A stretch of DNA of 64,000 bases from Polaromonas sp. (lineage in GTDB: Bacteria > Pseudomonadota > Gammaproteobacteria > Burkholderiales > Burkholderiaceae_C): positions 372,001 through 436,000 of the forward strand of contig NZ_JABBPE010000008.1 of the NCBI RefSeq assembly GCF_012927455.1, in the 5' to 3' direction. The notes under the pieces are model-generated. The model made no database searches. It had not been told where the DNA came from and saw nothing but the letters and a program-made list of their open reading frames with translations. This document shows, in pieces, positions 9,798-19,282 of the stretch (its first letter is position 1; each line of letters begins with the position of its first letter). The position numbers and the translations under genes were made by a program.

Positions 9798-10664
9798 ATG
9801 GACAAGTACTACGTTCTGGGCAACCCCATTGCACACAGCAAATCGCCGCTGATTCATGCGCGCTTTGCCGAGCTGACGGGTCAGACCCTGAGCTACGAGC
9901 GCTTGCTCACCCCGCTTGATGGCTTTGCCGCCACGCTGACGCAACTGCTGCAAAGCGGCGCGCGCGGCTGCAATGTCACCGTGCCCTTCAAGTTTGAAGC
10001 GTTTCAGGCGGCCAGAACACAGGGCACGCAGACCGACCGGGCGCAGCTGGCCGAGGCCGCCAACACGCTGGTCCTTAACCATCCCGCCAGCGGCGGCGTC
10101 CACGCCGACAACACCGATGGCGTAGGACTGGTCAACGACATCCAGCACCATGCGGGCGTTGCACTGGCCGGACGCGATGTGCTGCTGATAGGCGCCGGTG
10201 GCGCCGCTGCCGGTGCGCTGGCAGCGCTGCTGGCAGCCGGCCCGCGCCGGCTGGTGCTGGCCAACCGTACACCGGCCCGCGCCAAGGCCCTGGTGGCGCG
10301 CCATCAAGCGCACCCTTCAATGCACGATCTGCTACAAAAAACAGAGCTGCTCGCGCACGGCCTGCAAGGGCTGCCGGGTGATTTTGATGTGGTCATCAAC
10401 GCCAGCGCGAGCAGCCTGGGCGGCGCCGCGGTGCCGGTTGATCGCCAGGTGCTCAAGCCTGGCGCGCTGGCCTACGACATGATGTACGGGCCCGCCGCGG
10501 CGGGCTTCATGCGTTGGGCCAGACAGAACGGCGCCACCGCGCGTGACGGCCTGGGCATGCTGGTGGAACAGGCCGCCGAAGCCTTTGCGCTGTGGCGCCA
10601 GCTGCGCCCGTCCCCTGCGCAGGTGCTGCAGGTGCTGCACGAATTGCGGGCGCTGCAGCCATGA
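9798..10664 (+). CDS. aroE: Shikimate dehydrogenase AroE
   Basis: A 288-residue NADP-dependent shikimate dehydrogenase that reduces 3-dehydroshikimate to shikimate in aromatic amino acid synthesis. The substrate-site motifs NPIAHSKSPLIH (N-terminal), NVTVPFK (catalytic Lys) and ADNTDGVG (catalytic Asp) are intact. A Rossmann loop GAGGAAAGA and an NRT motif for NADP follow. Residues ~178-192 (LLQKTELLAHGLQGL) are coded by DNA that faintly resembles the family 1 element. The stop overlaps the mtgA start (ATGA). Confidence 0.95.
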   Translation: MDKYYVLGNPIAHSKSPLIHARFAELTGQTLSYERLLTPLDGFAATLTQLLQSGARGCNVTVPFKFEAFQAARTQGTQTDRAQLAEAANTLVLNHPASGGVHADNTDGVGLVNDIQHHAGVALAGRDVLLIGAGGAAAGALAALLAAGPRRLVLANRTPARAKALVARHQAHPSMHDLLQKTELLAHGLQGLPGDFDVVINASASSLGGAAVPVDRQVLKPGALAYDMMYGPAAAGFMRWARQNGATARDGLGMLVEQAAEAFALWRQLRPSPAQVLQVLHELRALQP

Positions 10665-11410
10665 AAGCCCTGCTCAGGCTGCTGGGCCTGGTGTTGCTGG
10701 CCGGGCTGGGTTTGCAGCTGTATTTTGTGGCGCGCGTAGCCCTGATGGCCGTGCTGGACCCCGAGTCCACCACCTTTCAGCGCTCGGAGGCCTATCTCGT
10801 CGTCAAGCACACCGGCACACTGAAGTGGCGCCAGCAGTGGCTGCCGTATGCGAATTTGTCCGAGAACCTGAAGCGCGCCGTGATCGCCTCTGAAGACGCC
10901 AGTTTCGTCGTACACGACGGGGTGGACCTGGAGGCGCTGGAAAAGGCCTGGGAGAAAAATGCCAGGGCCGAGCAGCGCGCCGCGCAGGCGGGCAGCCGGC
11001 TGGCTCCCAGCCAATCCGCTCGGGCCGGCGCCAAGCCGCCCAAAATTATCGGCGGCTCCACCATCACGCAGCAGCTCGCCAAAAACCTGTTCCTGTCGGG
11101 TGAACGCACGCTGTTGCGCAAGGGCGAGGAGCTGCTGCTCTCGCTGCTGCTTGAAGCGCTGCTGAGCAAGCAGCGCATTCTGGAGATTTACCTCAATAAC
11201 GTCGAGTGGGGCGAAGGCATTTTTGGCGCCGAAGCCGCCGCCCAGCACTATTACCGCAAACCCGCTGCAAGACTAAGCGCCTATGAAGCCGCCCGCCTTG
11301 CCGTGATGCTGCCACGGCCCAAGTATTTTGAAACCCGGCCCAATTCGGCCTACCTCGCCTCACGTGCCGGCACCATCACGGCACGCATGGGCGGGGTGGA
11401 ATTGCCTTGA
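10661..11410 (+). CDS. mtgA: Monofunctional biosynthetic peptidoglycan transglycosylase MtgA
   Basis: A 249-residue GT51 glycosyltransferase that polymerises lipid II into glycan strands at the inner membrane. It has an N-terminal membrane helix (about 4-28), the catalytic motif ASEDASFVVHDGVD (first Glu) and the second family motif GGSTITQQLAKNLFLSGERTL. YLNNVEWG and the EAARLAVMLPRP tail complete the domain; no transpeptidase domain follows. An open frame runs upstream to 10592, but ATG 10661 overlaps the aroE stop and gives the normal N-terminus. An insertion rich in Ala/Arg (about 104-127) precedes the second motif. Confidence 0.95.
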   Translation: MKALLRLLGLVLLAGLGLQLYFVARVALMAVLDPESTTFQRSEAYLVVKHTGTLKWRQQWLPYANLSENLKRAVIASEDASFVVHDGVDLEALEKAWEKNARAEQRAAQAGSRLAPSQSARAGAKPPKIIGGSTITQQLAKNLFLSGERTLLRKGEELLLSLLLEALLSKQRILEIYLNNVEWGEGIFGAEAAAQHYYRKPAARLSAYEAARLAVMLPRPKYFETRPNSAYLASRAGTITARMGGVELP

Positions 11411-11502
11411 CGGCGGATGGGCGATCCATTGGCTACGCCGCTGCTTGCCGGTTCGGCTCGGTCTGTGCGCCCGACCTTGCCGAAACCGGTTGTTTTTCCA
11501 TT

Positions 11503-11566
11503 TTTAGGCATCGTTTTGGCCGCTAGCCCAATGAAGACGGGCGCAAGCAGCTATAAAATGTATAGC
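11503..11566 (-). repeat. Dispersed element, family 1 (copy abutting ruvC start)
   Basis: Read on the minus strand it gives TGCTATACATTTTATAGCTGCTTGCGCCCG..., broken here into end, core and GGGCTAG half-site. It matches the copy at 5961-6020. Its outer end stops 2 bp before the ruvC ATG (11569), so the whole ruvC initiation region is repeat-derived and has no recognisable Shine-Dalgarno sequence. Confidence 0.8.
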
Positions 11567-11568
11567 AA

Positions 11569-12117
11569 ATGCGCATCTTAGGAATTGACCCCGGCCTGCA
11601 AATCGCCGGTTTCGGCGTGGTAGACATGGACGGCCATGCGCTGAGCTACGTCGCCAGCGGCACCATCAAGACCACGCACCTGGAGCGCGGCAATCTGCCG
11701 GGCCGCCTGAAGGTGCTGTTTGACGGCGTGTGCGAGGTCGTTCAGCGCTACCAGCCCGATGCGGCGTCGGTGGAGATTGTCTTTGTCAACGTCAACCCGC
11801 AGGCCACGCTGCTGCTCGGCCAGGCGCGCGGCGCCTGCATCACCGGCCTGGTCTCCTGCGATCTGTCCGTTGCCGAATACACCGCCCTGCAGATGAAGAA
11901 AGCCGTGGCGGGCTATGGCAAGGCGGGCAAAGCCGAGGTGCAGCAGATGGTGATGCGGCTGTTGAAGCTTCCGGCGCTGCCCGGCAAAGATGCCGCAGAC
12001 GCGCTAGGGCTGGCCATTACCCATGCCCATGCGTGGCGTTCATCCGCCATTTTGGCCGCAGCCACCACGCTGAAGCCGAACTCCAGCGCCTCCTACAAGG
12101 CGGGCCGCCACTACTGA
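11569..12117 (+). CDS. ruvC: Crossover junction endodeoxyribonuclease RuvC
   Basis: A 182-residue Holliday-junction resolvase. The acidic catalytic set is present: Asp in ILGIDPGLQ (D7), Glu in SVEIVFVN (about E66), and two Asp in [13 protein letters not shown] near the C-terminus. RuvC cuts the four-way junctions moved by RuvAB. ruvA and ruvB are not next to it, although ruvCAB is a common arrangement. The start codon is only 2 bp from a family 1 repeat, and no Shine-Dalgarno sequence is seen. The gene converges on a small membrane-protein gene. Confidence 0.95.
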   Translation: MRILGIDPGLQIAGFGVVDMDGHALSYVASGTIKTTHLERGNLPGRLKVLFDGVCEVVQRYQPDAASVEIVFVNVNPQATLLLGQARGACITGLVSCDLSVAEYTALQMKKAVAGYGKAGKAEVQQMVMRLLKLPALPGKDAADALGLAITHAHAWRSSAILAAATTLKPNSSASYKAGRHY

Positions 12118-12146
12118 TAATGGCGCGCCCTGATGAGGCGCCCCTT

Positions 12147-12323
12147 TCAGCCGAGCCGTTCCAGAATCAGCACCGCAAAAAAGCCGAAAGCCGCGATCAG
12201 CGTCCATTTGAGGAGGATCAGGCCGAAGCGCTTGAAGCGCTGTTGCCCGGTGCCGGCGTAGAACATGAAGGACACCACTGCCCCCAGCAATGCCAGCAAA
12301 ATCAACCAACGAAAAAGCAGCAT
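12147..12323 (-). CDS. Small two-helix membrane protein, hypothetical
   Basis: A 58-codon frame starting at ATG 12323 and ending TGA 12147-12149. It encodes two hydrophobic helices (MLLFRWLILLALLGAVVSF, and LILLKWTLIAAFGFFAVLIL) separated by a short basic loop (GQQRFKRF), with an end of ERLG. This pattern, a hairpin with positive charges inside, looks like a real inner-membrane miniprotein. It lies 21 bp downstream of lpxC on the same strand, so it is probably the last gene of the dcw-lpxC transcript. The function is unknown and I do not recognise a named family. Confidence 0.65.
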   Translation of the reverse strand: MLLFRWLILLALLGAVVSFMFYAGTGQQRFKRFGLILLKWTLIAAFGFFAVLILERLG

Positions 12324-12344
12324 GGTTTGAAGTCCCTTTGCGCG

Positions 12345-13268
12345 CTACCAGGCGCGCGCCAGCGTCGCAAAACCGGGGGGCGCGCGCTTTTCATCGTCAA
12401 ACGTAACCACCTCGAATGCTTCGGGGTGAGCGAGCAGCTCACGCAACAACTGGTTGTTCATGGCATGGCCTGAGCGAAAGGCGCTGTAGGCGGCCAGCAG
12501 CGGTTTGCCGAGCAAATACAAATCGCCCATGGCATCGAGGATTTTGTGCTTCACAAACTCGTCGTTGTAGCGCAGGCCATCGCTGTTGAGCACCTTGTAG
12601 TCGTCCATGACGATGGCGTTGTCCAGACCGCCGCCGAGTGCCAATCCGTTGGCGCGCATCATCTCGACGTCTTTGGTAAAGCCGAAGGTGCGCGCCCTGG
12701 CGATGTCGCGGCTGTAAGCGCCCGAGCCGATATCGAACTCGACGCGCTGGCCGGTGGAGTCCACGGCCGGGTGGTCAAAGTCAATTTCAAAACTCAGCTT
12801 GTAACCCTCGTAGGGGTCCAGCCGCGCCCACTTGACTGCTGCGCCCTGGCCGATACGCACTTCGACCGGTTTGATCACCCGAATAAAGCGTTTGGGTGCC
12901 GCCTGCAGCGCAATACCGGCCGATTGCAGCAAAAAGACAAAAGAAGAAGCCGACCCGTCAAGAATCGGCACCTCTTCGGCCGTGATATCTACATACAGGT
13001 TGTCGATGCCCAGGCCGGCGCAGGCTGACATCAGGTGCTCGACGGTGTGAATCTTGGCACTGCCGTTGGAAATGGTGGACGCCAGCCGGGTGTCCGTCAC
13101 GGCCTGCGCCGAGATGACGATGTCCACCGGTTGCGGCAAATCGACGCGCCTGAAGACGATCCCTGTATCTGGCGCCGCTGGCCGCAAGGTCAGCTCCACC
13201 CGCTGGCCACTGTGCAGGCCAACACCGACGGCCTTGGTCAGGGATTTAAGGGTTCTTTGGGCGAGCAT
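12345..13268 (-). CDS. lpxC: UDP-3-O-acyl-N-acetylglucosamine deacetylase LpxC
   Basis: A 307-residue zinc deacetylase catalysing the committed step of lipid A synthesis. Metal ligands are visible in HTVEHLMSA (first His) and [11 protein letters not shown] (His and Asp); the catalytic His is in [11 protein letters not shown]. The N-terminal QRTLKSL...GVGLHSG is canonical, as is the length. It closes the dcw cluster after ftsZ, a common arrangement in beta- and gammaproteobacteria that links division and outer membrane synthesis. Between it and ftsZ lies a large imperfect inverted repeat (13311-13433). Confidence 0.97.
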   Translation of the reverse strand: MLAQRTLKSLTKAVGVGLHSGQRVELTLRPAAPDTGIVFRRVDLPQPVDIVISAQAVTDTRLASTISNGSAKIHTVEHLMSACAGLGIDNLYVDITAEEVPILDGSASSFVFLLQSAGIALQAAPKRFIRVIKPVEVRIGQGAAVKWARLDPYEGYKLSFEIDFDHPAVDSTGQRVEFDIGSGAYSRDIARARTFGFTKDVEMMRANGLALGGGLDNAIVMDDYKVLNSDGLRYNDEFVKHKILDAMGDLYLLGKPLLAAYSAFRSGHAMNNQLLRELLAHPEAFEVVTFDDEKRAPPGFATLARAW

Positions 13269-13310
13269 CCAGGTATTTTAATTTTTAAGCACTCACTACA
13301 TTTAGTAGGG

Positions 13311-13433
13311 ATTAGTCGAATGGAAAGCGTAGCGAGCGGGAACGAGCTTGCGTTGAGAAGCGCAGCCGTACTCAGGTACGGCGAGCATCGCAAACGCGAG
13401 ATCGACCCGCGCAGTAGCTTTACATCGACTAAT
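13311..13433. repeat. 123-bp imperfect inverted repeat between ftsZ and lpxC
   Basis: The left arm begins ATTAGTCGAATGGAAAGCG and runs to GCCGTAC. The right arm, read on the other strand, begins ATTAGTCGATGTAAAGC and also runs to GCCGTAC. The arms are ~58 nt each and join at a perfect 7-bp stem with a TCAG tetraloop (GCCGTAC-TCAG-GTACGGC, about 13367-13384). The right outer end includes the ftsZ stop codon (TAG, 13429-13431). There is no T-run. It could be a small non-autonomous mobile element or an RNA processing/pausing hairpin. Confidence 0.75.
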
Positions 13434-14658
13434 CGGCTTGCTTGCGCAGGAAAGCTGGAATCTCGAAGTCATCCATGCCGCCCGATGCCAGCGCGTCCAC
13501 CTTGGCCGCTGCCTGGGTGCGGTTGGTGCGCCATACGCTGGGCACCGTCATGTTGCCGTAGTCGGGTTGAGCCGATCCCATGGACGTTTGCGACACACCG
13601 GAACCTCCCGACACTGCGCTGAGTGTAGGTACATGAAAGGGCACGTTGTCGGTCCCAGTACGTAATACCTGCAGCGGGGGCGCATGGCGGCGCACTCCCT
13701 GGCGGCTCAGCCCGGTGGCAACCACCGTGACACGGATGTCATCGCCCAGGTCGTCATCGTAAGCCGTGCCATAGATCACATGCGCATCGGGTGAGGCGTA
13801 AGCGCGAATGGTGTTCATCGCCAGCTTGGACTCGGCCAATTTGAGCGAGCCTTTGGCTGCGGTGATCAGCACCAGCACGCCTTTGGCACCCGACAGGTCA
13901 ATGCCTTCAAGTAGCGGGCAGGCGACGGCCTGTTCGGCGGCGATGCGCGCGCGGTCCGGGCCGTTGGCCTTGGCCGTGCCCATCATGGCTTTGCCGGGCT
14001 CGCCCATCACGGTGCGCACGTCTTCAAAGTCAACGTTGACATGGCCGGGCACATTGATGATCTCGGCAATACCGCCCACGGCGTTTTTCAGCACGTCGTT
14101 GGCGTGGGCAAAGGCTTCGTCCTGGGTCACCTCGTCGCCAAGCACCTCGAGCAGCTTTTCGTTGAGGATGACGATCAGCGAGTCCACATTGGCCTCCAGC
14201 TCGGTCAGCCCCAGATCAGCGTTGGTCATGCGGCGCCCGCCTTCGAAGTCGAAAGGCTTGGTCACCACGCCGACCGTCAAAATACCCATTTCCTTGGCCA
14301 CGCGGGCAATCACCGGCGCTGCACCGGTGCCGGTTCCGCCGCCCATGCCGGCGGTGATGAACAGCATGTGCGCGCCGGCAATCGCGCTGCGGATGTCGTC
14401 AACCGCCAGTTCGGCCGCCTCGCGGCCCTTGTCGGGCTTGCTGCCGGCCCCCAGGCCGCTGCTGCCGAGCTGGATCGTCTTGTGCGCCGTGCCGCGCGTG
14501 AGCGCCTGCGCATCGGTGTTGGCGCAGATGAACTCGACGCCTTGCACGCCGCAGTCCATCATGTGCCCGACGGCGTTGCCGCCACCGCCGCCGACACCGA
14601 TCACCTTGATCTGTGTGCCCTGGTTGAATTCTTCGATCTCAATCATTTCGATGCTCAT
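13429..14658 (-). CDS. ftsZ: Cell division protein FtsZ
   Basis: A 409-residue tubulin-like GTPase that forms the Z-ring. The GTP signature GGGTGTG is at 106-112, preceded by VGGGGGNAVGHM near the N-terminus. The Pro- and Ser-rich linker (about 325-390) leads to the conserved C-terminal peptide DDFEIPAFLRKQAD, which binds FtsA and other partners. The last codons and stop lie within the right end of the inverted repeat 13311-13433. A purine-rich AAAAGGGGG stretch precedes the ATG. The 162-bp gap from ftsA is the largest gene gap in the ftsQAZ part and could hold an ftsZ promoter. Confidence 0.98.
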   Translation of the reverse strand: MSIEMIEIEEFNQGTQIKVIGVGGGGGNAVGHMMDCGVQGVEFICANTDAQALTRGTAHKTIQLGSSGLGAGSKPDKGREAAELAVDDIRSAIAGAHMLFITAGMGGGTGTGAAPVIARVAKEMGILTVGVVTKPFDFEGGRRMTNADLGLTELEANVDSLIVILNEKLLEVLGDEVTQDEAFAHANDVLKNAVGGIAEIINVPGHVNVDFEDVRTVMGEPGKAMMGTAKANGPDRARIAAEQAVACPLLEGIDLSGAKGVLVLITAAKGSLKLAESKLAMNTIRAYASPDAHVIYGTAYDDDLGDDIRVTVVATGLSRQGVRRHAPPLQVLRTGTDNVPFHVPTLSAVSGGSGVSQTSMGSAQPDYGNMTVPSVWRTNRTQAAAKVDALASGGMDDFEIPAFLRKQAD

Positions 14659-14820
14659 TGGGAGCCCCCTTTTTCAGTAGATTCAATAAACCGCAGTTGC
14701 CAAAATTTTTTAAACACTTCCATGCTTCCATGTCTTGCCGGACGCCTCATGAAGGAGGGTCCGCGCCGCCAGAATAAAAACCACGAGAAGGACGACCGAT
14801 GAAATTGAAAAAATGATTCA

Positions 14821-16050
14821 TCAAAAGTTCCCCACAAACCAGTCTTTGACACGACCAAATGCGTTGTGCACACTGCCCGCCTTCTGCGCCACCTTGTAGC
14901 CGCGCATGCGCGCCATTCGTGCCTCTTCGAGCAAGCCCATGACAGTAGCCGCGCGGGCCTGCGCCACCATGTCGGACAACGCGCTGGAGTAACGCGGTAT
15001 GCCGCGCCGCACGGGCTTGAGAAAGATGTCCTCGCCGAGTTCGACCATGCCGGGCATCATCACGCTGCCGCCGGTGATCACGATGCCGGAAGACAGCACC
15101 TCTTCGTAGCCGGACTCGCGGATGACCTGCTGAACCAGTGAATAAATTTCCTCGACACGCGGCTCGATCACGCCGGCCAGCGCCTGTTTGCTCAGCATAC
15201 GCGGGCTGCGGTCGCCCAGGCCAGGCACTTCCACCTGCGTGTCTGGGTCGGCCAGCAACTGCTTGGCGTAACCGCTTTCAACCTTGATGTCCTCGGCGTC
15301 CTTGGTGGGCGTTCGCAGCGCCATGGCGATGTCGCTGGTGATCAGGTCGCCGGCAATCGGAATCACCGCAGTGTGCCGGATCGCGCCGCCGGTGAAGATG
15401 GCGACATCGGTGGTGCCGGCGCCAATGTCGACCAGCGCCACGCCTAATTCGCGCTCGTCCTGGGTCAGCACCGACAGGCTGGAGGCCAGCGGGTTGAGCA
15501 TCAGCTGGTCCACTTCAAGACCACAGCGCCTGACGCATTTGATGATGTTCTCGGCCGCACTTTGCGCGCCGGTGACGATATGCACCTTGGCCTCCAGCCT
15601 TATGCCGCTCATGCCGATGGGCTCACGCACATCCTGGCCGTCGATCACAAACTCCTGCGGCTCGACCAGCAGCAGGCGCTGGTCGGTCGAGATGTTGATG
15701 GCCTTGGCAGTCTCTATCACGCGGGCCACGTCGGCCTGCGTGACTTCCTTGTCCTTCACCGCCACCATGCCGCTGGAGTTGATGCCGCGAATGTGGCTGC
15801 CGGTGATGCCGGTGTAGACACGGGCAATCTTGCAGTCGGCCATCAGCTCGGCCTCCTTCAACGCTTGCTGAATGCTCTGCACGGTCGCGTCAATGTTCAC
15901 CACGACACCGCGCTTGAGGCCGTGACTGGCCGCAATGCCCAGCCCCGCCAACTTGAGCTCACCGCCCGGCATGACCTCGGCCACCACGGCCATCACCTTG
16001 CTGGTTCCAATGTCCAGCCCGACGACGAGATCTTTGTATTCCTTGGCCAT
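14821..16050 (-). CDS. ftsA: Cell division protein FtsA
   Basis: A 409-residue actin-like ATPase that anchors FtsZ to the membrane and recruits later divisome proteins. The N-terminal phosphate loop is VVGLDIGTSKV; a second phosphate loop appears as VDIGAGTTDVAIF and the adenosine motif as GIVITGGSVMMPGM. The C-terminal amphipathic membrane-targeting helix is recognisable (FGRVKDWFVGNF). The start is 6 bp after the ftsQ stop, consistent with one transcript. Confidence 0.97.
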   Translation of the reverse strand: MAKEYKDLVVGLDIGTSKVMAVVAEVMPGGELKLAGLGIAASHGLKRGVVVNIDATVQSIQQALKEAELMADCKIARVYTGITGSHIRGINSSGMVAVKDKEVTQADVARVIETAKAINISTDQRLLLVEPQEFVIDGQDVREPIGMSGIRLEAKVHIVTGAQSAAENIIKCVRRCGLEVDQLMLNPLASSLSVLTQDERELGVALVDIGAGTTDVAIFTGGAIRHTAVIPIAGDLITSDIAMALRTPTKDAEDIKVESGYAKQLLADPDTQVEVPGLGDRSPRMLSKQALAGVIEPRVEEIYSLVQQVIRESGYEEVLSSGIVITGGSVMMPGMVELGEDIFLKPVRRGIPRYSSALSDMVAQARAATVMGLLEEARMARMRGYKVAQKAGSVHNAFGRVKDWFVGNF

Positions 16051-16056
16051 CTGTAT

Positions 16057-16866
16057 TTACCTTTTACTTTTATCTTTTTTATCGTCTTTGTCAGCCGGGC
16101 TGCCGGTGGTGACGCCCCTGAGCTTGATCGCGTAGCCGTTGCCATAACGAAGATCGGCGGACTCCAGCTCGCGCCCGTAGCGCGAGGAAACCTGGGTCAG
16201 CGTGGCGATGAAGCGGCGGGTGCGCGTGCTCAGCTCATCCATGGAGCCGTTGCCCAGTTCAATCACCGCGCCACTGTCGAGCTGGGCGCGCCAGCTGCCC
16301 TGGCCGGTCAACTGCAGCCGCTCCAGCACCGTGTCAATTTCTTCAAACATCGGCGCCAGCAACTGATAGGCGCGCAGCACCAGCGGGGCCTGGCCCTGCG
16401 GCCCGTTGAGCAGCGGCAGGTCTTCGGCTTCCAGATCGCCCTGGTTGGCTTCAAAAACTTCGCCAAAATTGTTGACCAGCCGAGCATCACCTTCCTGGCC
16501 CCAATAGGCAATCGCCTGGTGTTCCTGCAGCACCACCTTCAGGCGGCTGGGAAATTCACGCTGGACCACCGCGCGGCGCACCCAGGGCACGGCCTCGAAG
16601 GTCGCGCGCGCGCGGGCCAGGTCCACGGTAAAGAAATTGCCGGTCAGGTTGTGCGCCACATTGGCGCGCAGCGTGACGGCGTTGTTGTGTGACAAATCAC
16701 CCTGCACATGAATGGCACTCAGGTTAAACAGCGACTGGCGCATCAGCCAGCCCAGCGCCAGCGCCAGCACCATGACGGCAAACGCCAGGCCCAGAAGCAC
16801 CGACACGGTGTTCATGAGCTTGACGTCGAGCGGCAAGGGAGTCGGCAATGGCAGGGGACGAATCAA
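16057..16866 (-). CDS. ftsQ: Cell division protein FtsQ
   Basis: A 269-residue bitopic inner-membrane divisome protein that joins FtsB/FtsL to the early ring. It has a short cytoplasmic N-terminus, one membrane helix (about 20-42) and a POTRA domain beginning [17 protein letters not shown], followed by the beta domain with [15 protein letters not shown] and the NNFGEVFEA segment. The C-terminus is strongly charged ([11 protein letters not shown]). Its start overlaps the ddl stop (ATGA). Confidence 0.95.
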   Translation of the reverse strand: MIRPLPLPTPLPLDVKLMNTVSVLLGLAFAVMVLALALGWLMRQSLFNLSAIHVQGDLSHNNAVTLRANVAHNLTGNFFTVDLARARATFEAVPWVRRAVVQREFPSRLKVVLQEHQAIAYWGQEGDARLVNNFGEVFEANQGDLEAEDLPLLNGPQGQAPLVLRAYQLLAPMFEEIDTVLERLQLTGQGSWRAQLDSGAVIELGNGSMDELSTRTRRFIATLTQVSSRYGRELESADLRYGNGYAIKLRGVTTGSPADKDDKKDKSKR

Positions 16867-17849
16867 GGGGTGGCTCCGTCCGGTTGGAGGTAGTCGAGCG
16901 CCGCGCTCTTCAGCACCTCAACACACAGGTCTTCGTAAGAGATGCCCGCCGCCCGCGCTGACATCGGCACCAGCGAATGCCCGGTCATGCCCGGCGAGGT
17001 ATTGATCTCAAGCAGGTAGGGCTGGCGCGTGGCCTTGTCAATCATCACGTCGGCACGAGCCCAGCCGCGGCAGTTGAGGGTGCGGTAAGCCTGCAGCACC
17101 AGGCCCTGAATGGCGGCTTCTTCGCCCTCAGGCAGGCCACAGGGCACCAGGTACTGAGTGATATCGGTGAAGTATTTGTTCTGGTAGTCGTAGTTGCCGT
17201 CGGGTGCGACGATGCGAATCACCGGCAGCGCTTGCGCAGTTGCGCCGGTTCCCAGCACCGGGCAAGTGACTTCGTCGCCACTGATGAACTGCTCGCACAA
17301 GATGTCGGCATCGAGTTGGGCCGCCTGCGCCACGGCCTCCGCCATGCCGGCCTGCGCCGTCACCTTGGTCAGGCCAAGCGAGGAGCCTTCGCGCGCGGGC
17401 TTGACGATTAGCGGCAGTCCCAGCTCATCGGCGATGGCGCCAAGGTCAGCACCGCCATAGCCGCCCTGCGCATCGCGGCGCAGCAGCGCATAGCGGGGAG
17501 TCGGCAGGCCTTCCGACAGGAGGACGCGTTTGGTCATGACCTTGTCGATGGCCATGCTCGACGCCATGACGCCAGAACCGGTGTAGGGAATCCCAAGCAG
17601 CTCGAGCGCGCCCTGCACCGTTCCATCCTCGCCGAAACGGCCATGCAGCGCAATGAAGCAGCGCGTAAACCCATCTTTCTTCAGCTCGCTCAGATCGCGT
17701 TCGGCGGGATCAAATGCATGGGCATCGACGCCGCGCGCGCGCAACGCCTGCAACACGCCGTGGCCCGACAACAACGAAATTTCACGCTCGGCGGAGCGTC
17801 CGCCCAGCAACACAGCCACTTTTCCAAAACCTTTAACGCTGTCAGTCAT
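16863..17849 (-). CDS. ddl: D-alanine--D-alanine ligase Ddl
   Basis: A 328-residue ATP-grasp ligase making D-Ala-D-Ala for the peptidoglycan pentapeptide. It shows [16 protein letters not shown], the ATP-grasp segment [13 protein letters not shown] and the metal-binding end [17 protein letters not shown]. The frame is open to 17945, but ATG 17849 overlaps the murC stop and gives the family N-terminus, so it is preferred. Confidence 0.96.
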   Translation of the reverse strand: MTDSVKGFGKVAVLLGGRSAEREISLLSGHGVLQALRARGVDAHAFDPAERDLSELKKDGFTRCFIALHGRFGEDGTVQGALELLGIPYTGSGVMASSMAIDKVMTKRVLLSEGLPTPRYALLRRDAQGGYGGADLGAIADELGLPLIVKPAREGSSLGLTKVTAQAGMAEAVAQAAQLDADILCEQFISGDEVTCPVLGTGATAQALPVIRIVAPDGNYDYQNKYFTDITQYLVPCGLPEGEEAAIQGLVLQAYRTLNCRGWARADVMIDKATRQPYLLEINTSPGMTGHSLVPMSARAAGISYEDLCVEVLKSAALDYLQPDGATP

Positions 17850-19282
17850 GGTCGATCTCCGGCACACAGCAGCTGGCGCCCGGCCGCCTGCACAATGTCC
17901 ACGACCTTGCCGGGTTCCCGCCCAATCGAGCCGGCGCCCATGCACATGATCACGTCGCCTTCTTTGGCGTTGTCGACAATCGCTTGCGCCATAGCCTCAA
18001 TCTCGTCGACAAAAATCGGCTCGACCTTGCCCGCCACGCGCAGCGCACGCGCCAGCGATCGGCCATCAGCCGCCACGATGGGCGCCTCGCCGGCGGCATA
18101 GACTTCGGCAAGCAATACGGCATCGGCCTGCCCCAGGACTTTGACGAAGTCCTCAAAGCAGTCGCGGGTGCGGCTGTAGCGGTGCGGCTGGAATGCCAGC
18201 ACCAACCGCCTGCCGGGGAACGCGCCACGCGCTGCGGCCAGCGTGGCGGCAACTTCAACGGGGTGGTGTCCGTAGTCTTCAATCAGGGTGAACTGCCCGC
18301 CACCCTGCGCCGGCAGATCGCCGTAACTCTGGAAGCGCCGGCCCACGCCCTTGAATTCAGCCAGGGCTTTTTGCACGGCGGCATCGGGCACGTTGAGCTC
18401 CACGGCTATGGCAATGGCCGACAAGGCGTTGAGCACGTTGTGCTGGCCGGCGAGGTTGAGCACCACGTCCAGGTCGGGCAGGGTGACGCCGTTGCGCCGC
18501 TGCGCCGTGAAGTGCATTTGCGCGCCCACAGCCCGCACGTTGATGGCACGTACCTGCGCGTCCTCGCCAAAGCCGTAACTCGTAATGGGGCAGGAAACCT
18601 GGGGAATGATTTCACATACCGCCGGGTCATCGGTGCACAAAATCGCCGTGCCATAAAAAGGCATGCGGTGCAGAAAATCGACAAAGGCCTTTTTCAGGTT
18701 GCCAAAGTCATGGCCATAGGTCTCCATGTGGTCGGCGTCGATATTGGTGACCACCGCCATCACGGGCAACAGGTTCAGGAAGGAAGCGTCCGACTCGTCG
18801 GCTTCCACGACGATGTACTCACCCAGGCCCAACTTGGCGTTGGCACCGGCGCTGTTAAGCCGGCCCCCTATGACATAGGTCGGGTCCAGGCCGGCTTCGG
18901 CCAGCACACTGGCGACCAGGCTGGTGGTGGTGGTTTTTCCATGGGTGCCGGCAATGGCGATGCCGTGCTTCAGGCGCATCAACTCGGCCAGCATGAGGGC
19001 GCGCGGCACGACCGGAATGCGTTTTTCGCGCGCCGCGAGCACTTCGGGGTTGTCCGCCTGCACTGCAGTGGAGGTAACCACCGCATCGACCGTCACCAGA
19101 TTGGACGCTGCATGACCGACAAAAGTCTTGATGCCGAGCCCGGCGAGGCGCCGCAAGGTGGAGCTGTCCGACAGGTCGGAGCCTGAAATGACATAACCGA
19201 GGTTGTGCAAGACTTCGGCAATGCCGGACATGCCCGCGCCGCCCAGTCCGATGAAGTGAATGTGTTTGATGGCGTGCTTCAT
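17846..19282 (-). CDS. murC: UDP-N-acetylmuramate--L-alanine ligase MurC
   Basis: A 478-residue Mur ligase adding L-Ala to UDP-MurNAc. The N-terminal domain has [17 protein letters not shown], the ATP loop is [10 protein letters not shown], and the central domain includes [13 protein letters not shown] and [13 protein letters not shown]. The C-terminal domain has [14 protein letters not shown]. Start and stop both overlap neighbours by 4 bp (murG upstream, ddl downstream), a tight coupling typical of this cluster. Confidence 0.97.
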   Translation of the reverse strand: MKHAIKHIHFIGLGGAGMSGIAEVLHNLGYVISGSDLSDSSTLRRLAGLGIKTFVGHAASNLVTVDAVVTSTAVQADNPEVLAAREKRIPVVPRALMLAELMRLKHGIAIAGTHGKTTTTSLVASVLAEAGLDPTYVIGGRLNSAGANAKLGLGEYIVVEADESDASFLNLLPVMAVVTNIDADHMETYGHDFGNLKKAFVDFLHRMPFYGTAILCTDDPAVCEIIPQVSCPITSYGFGEDAQVRAINVRAVGAQMHFTAQRRNGVTLPDLDVVLNLAGQHNVLNALSAIAIAVELNVPDAAVQKALAEFKGVGRRFQSYGDLPAQGGGQFTLIEDYGHHPVEVAATLAAARGAFPGRRLVLAFQPHRYSRTRDCFEDFVKVLGQADAVLLAEVYAAGEAPIVAADGRSLARALRVAGKVEPIFVDEIEAMAQAIVDNAKEGDVIMCMGAGSIGREPGKVVDIVQAAGRQLLCAGDRP

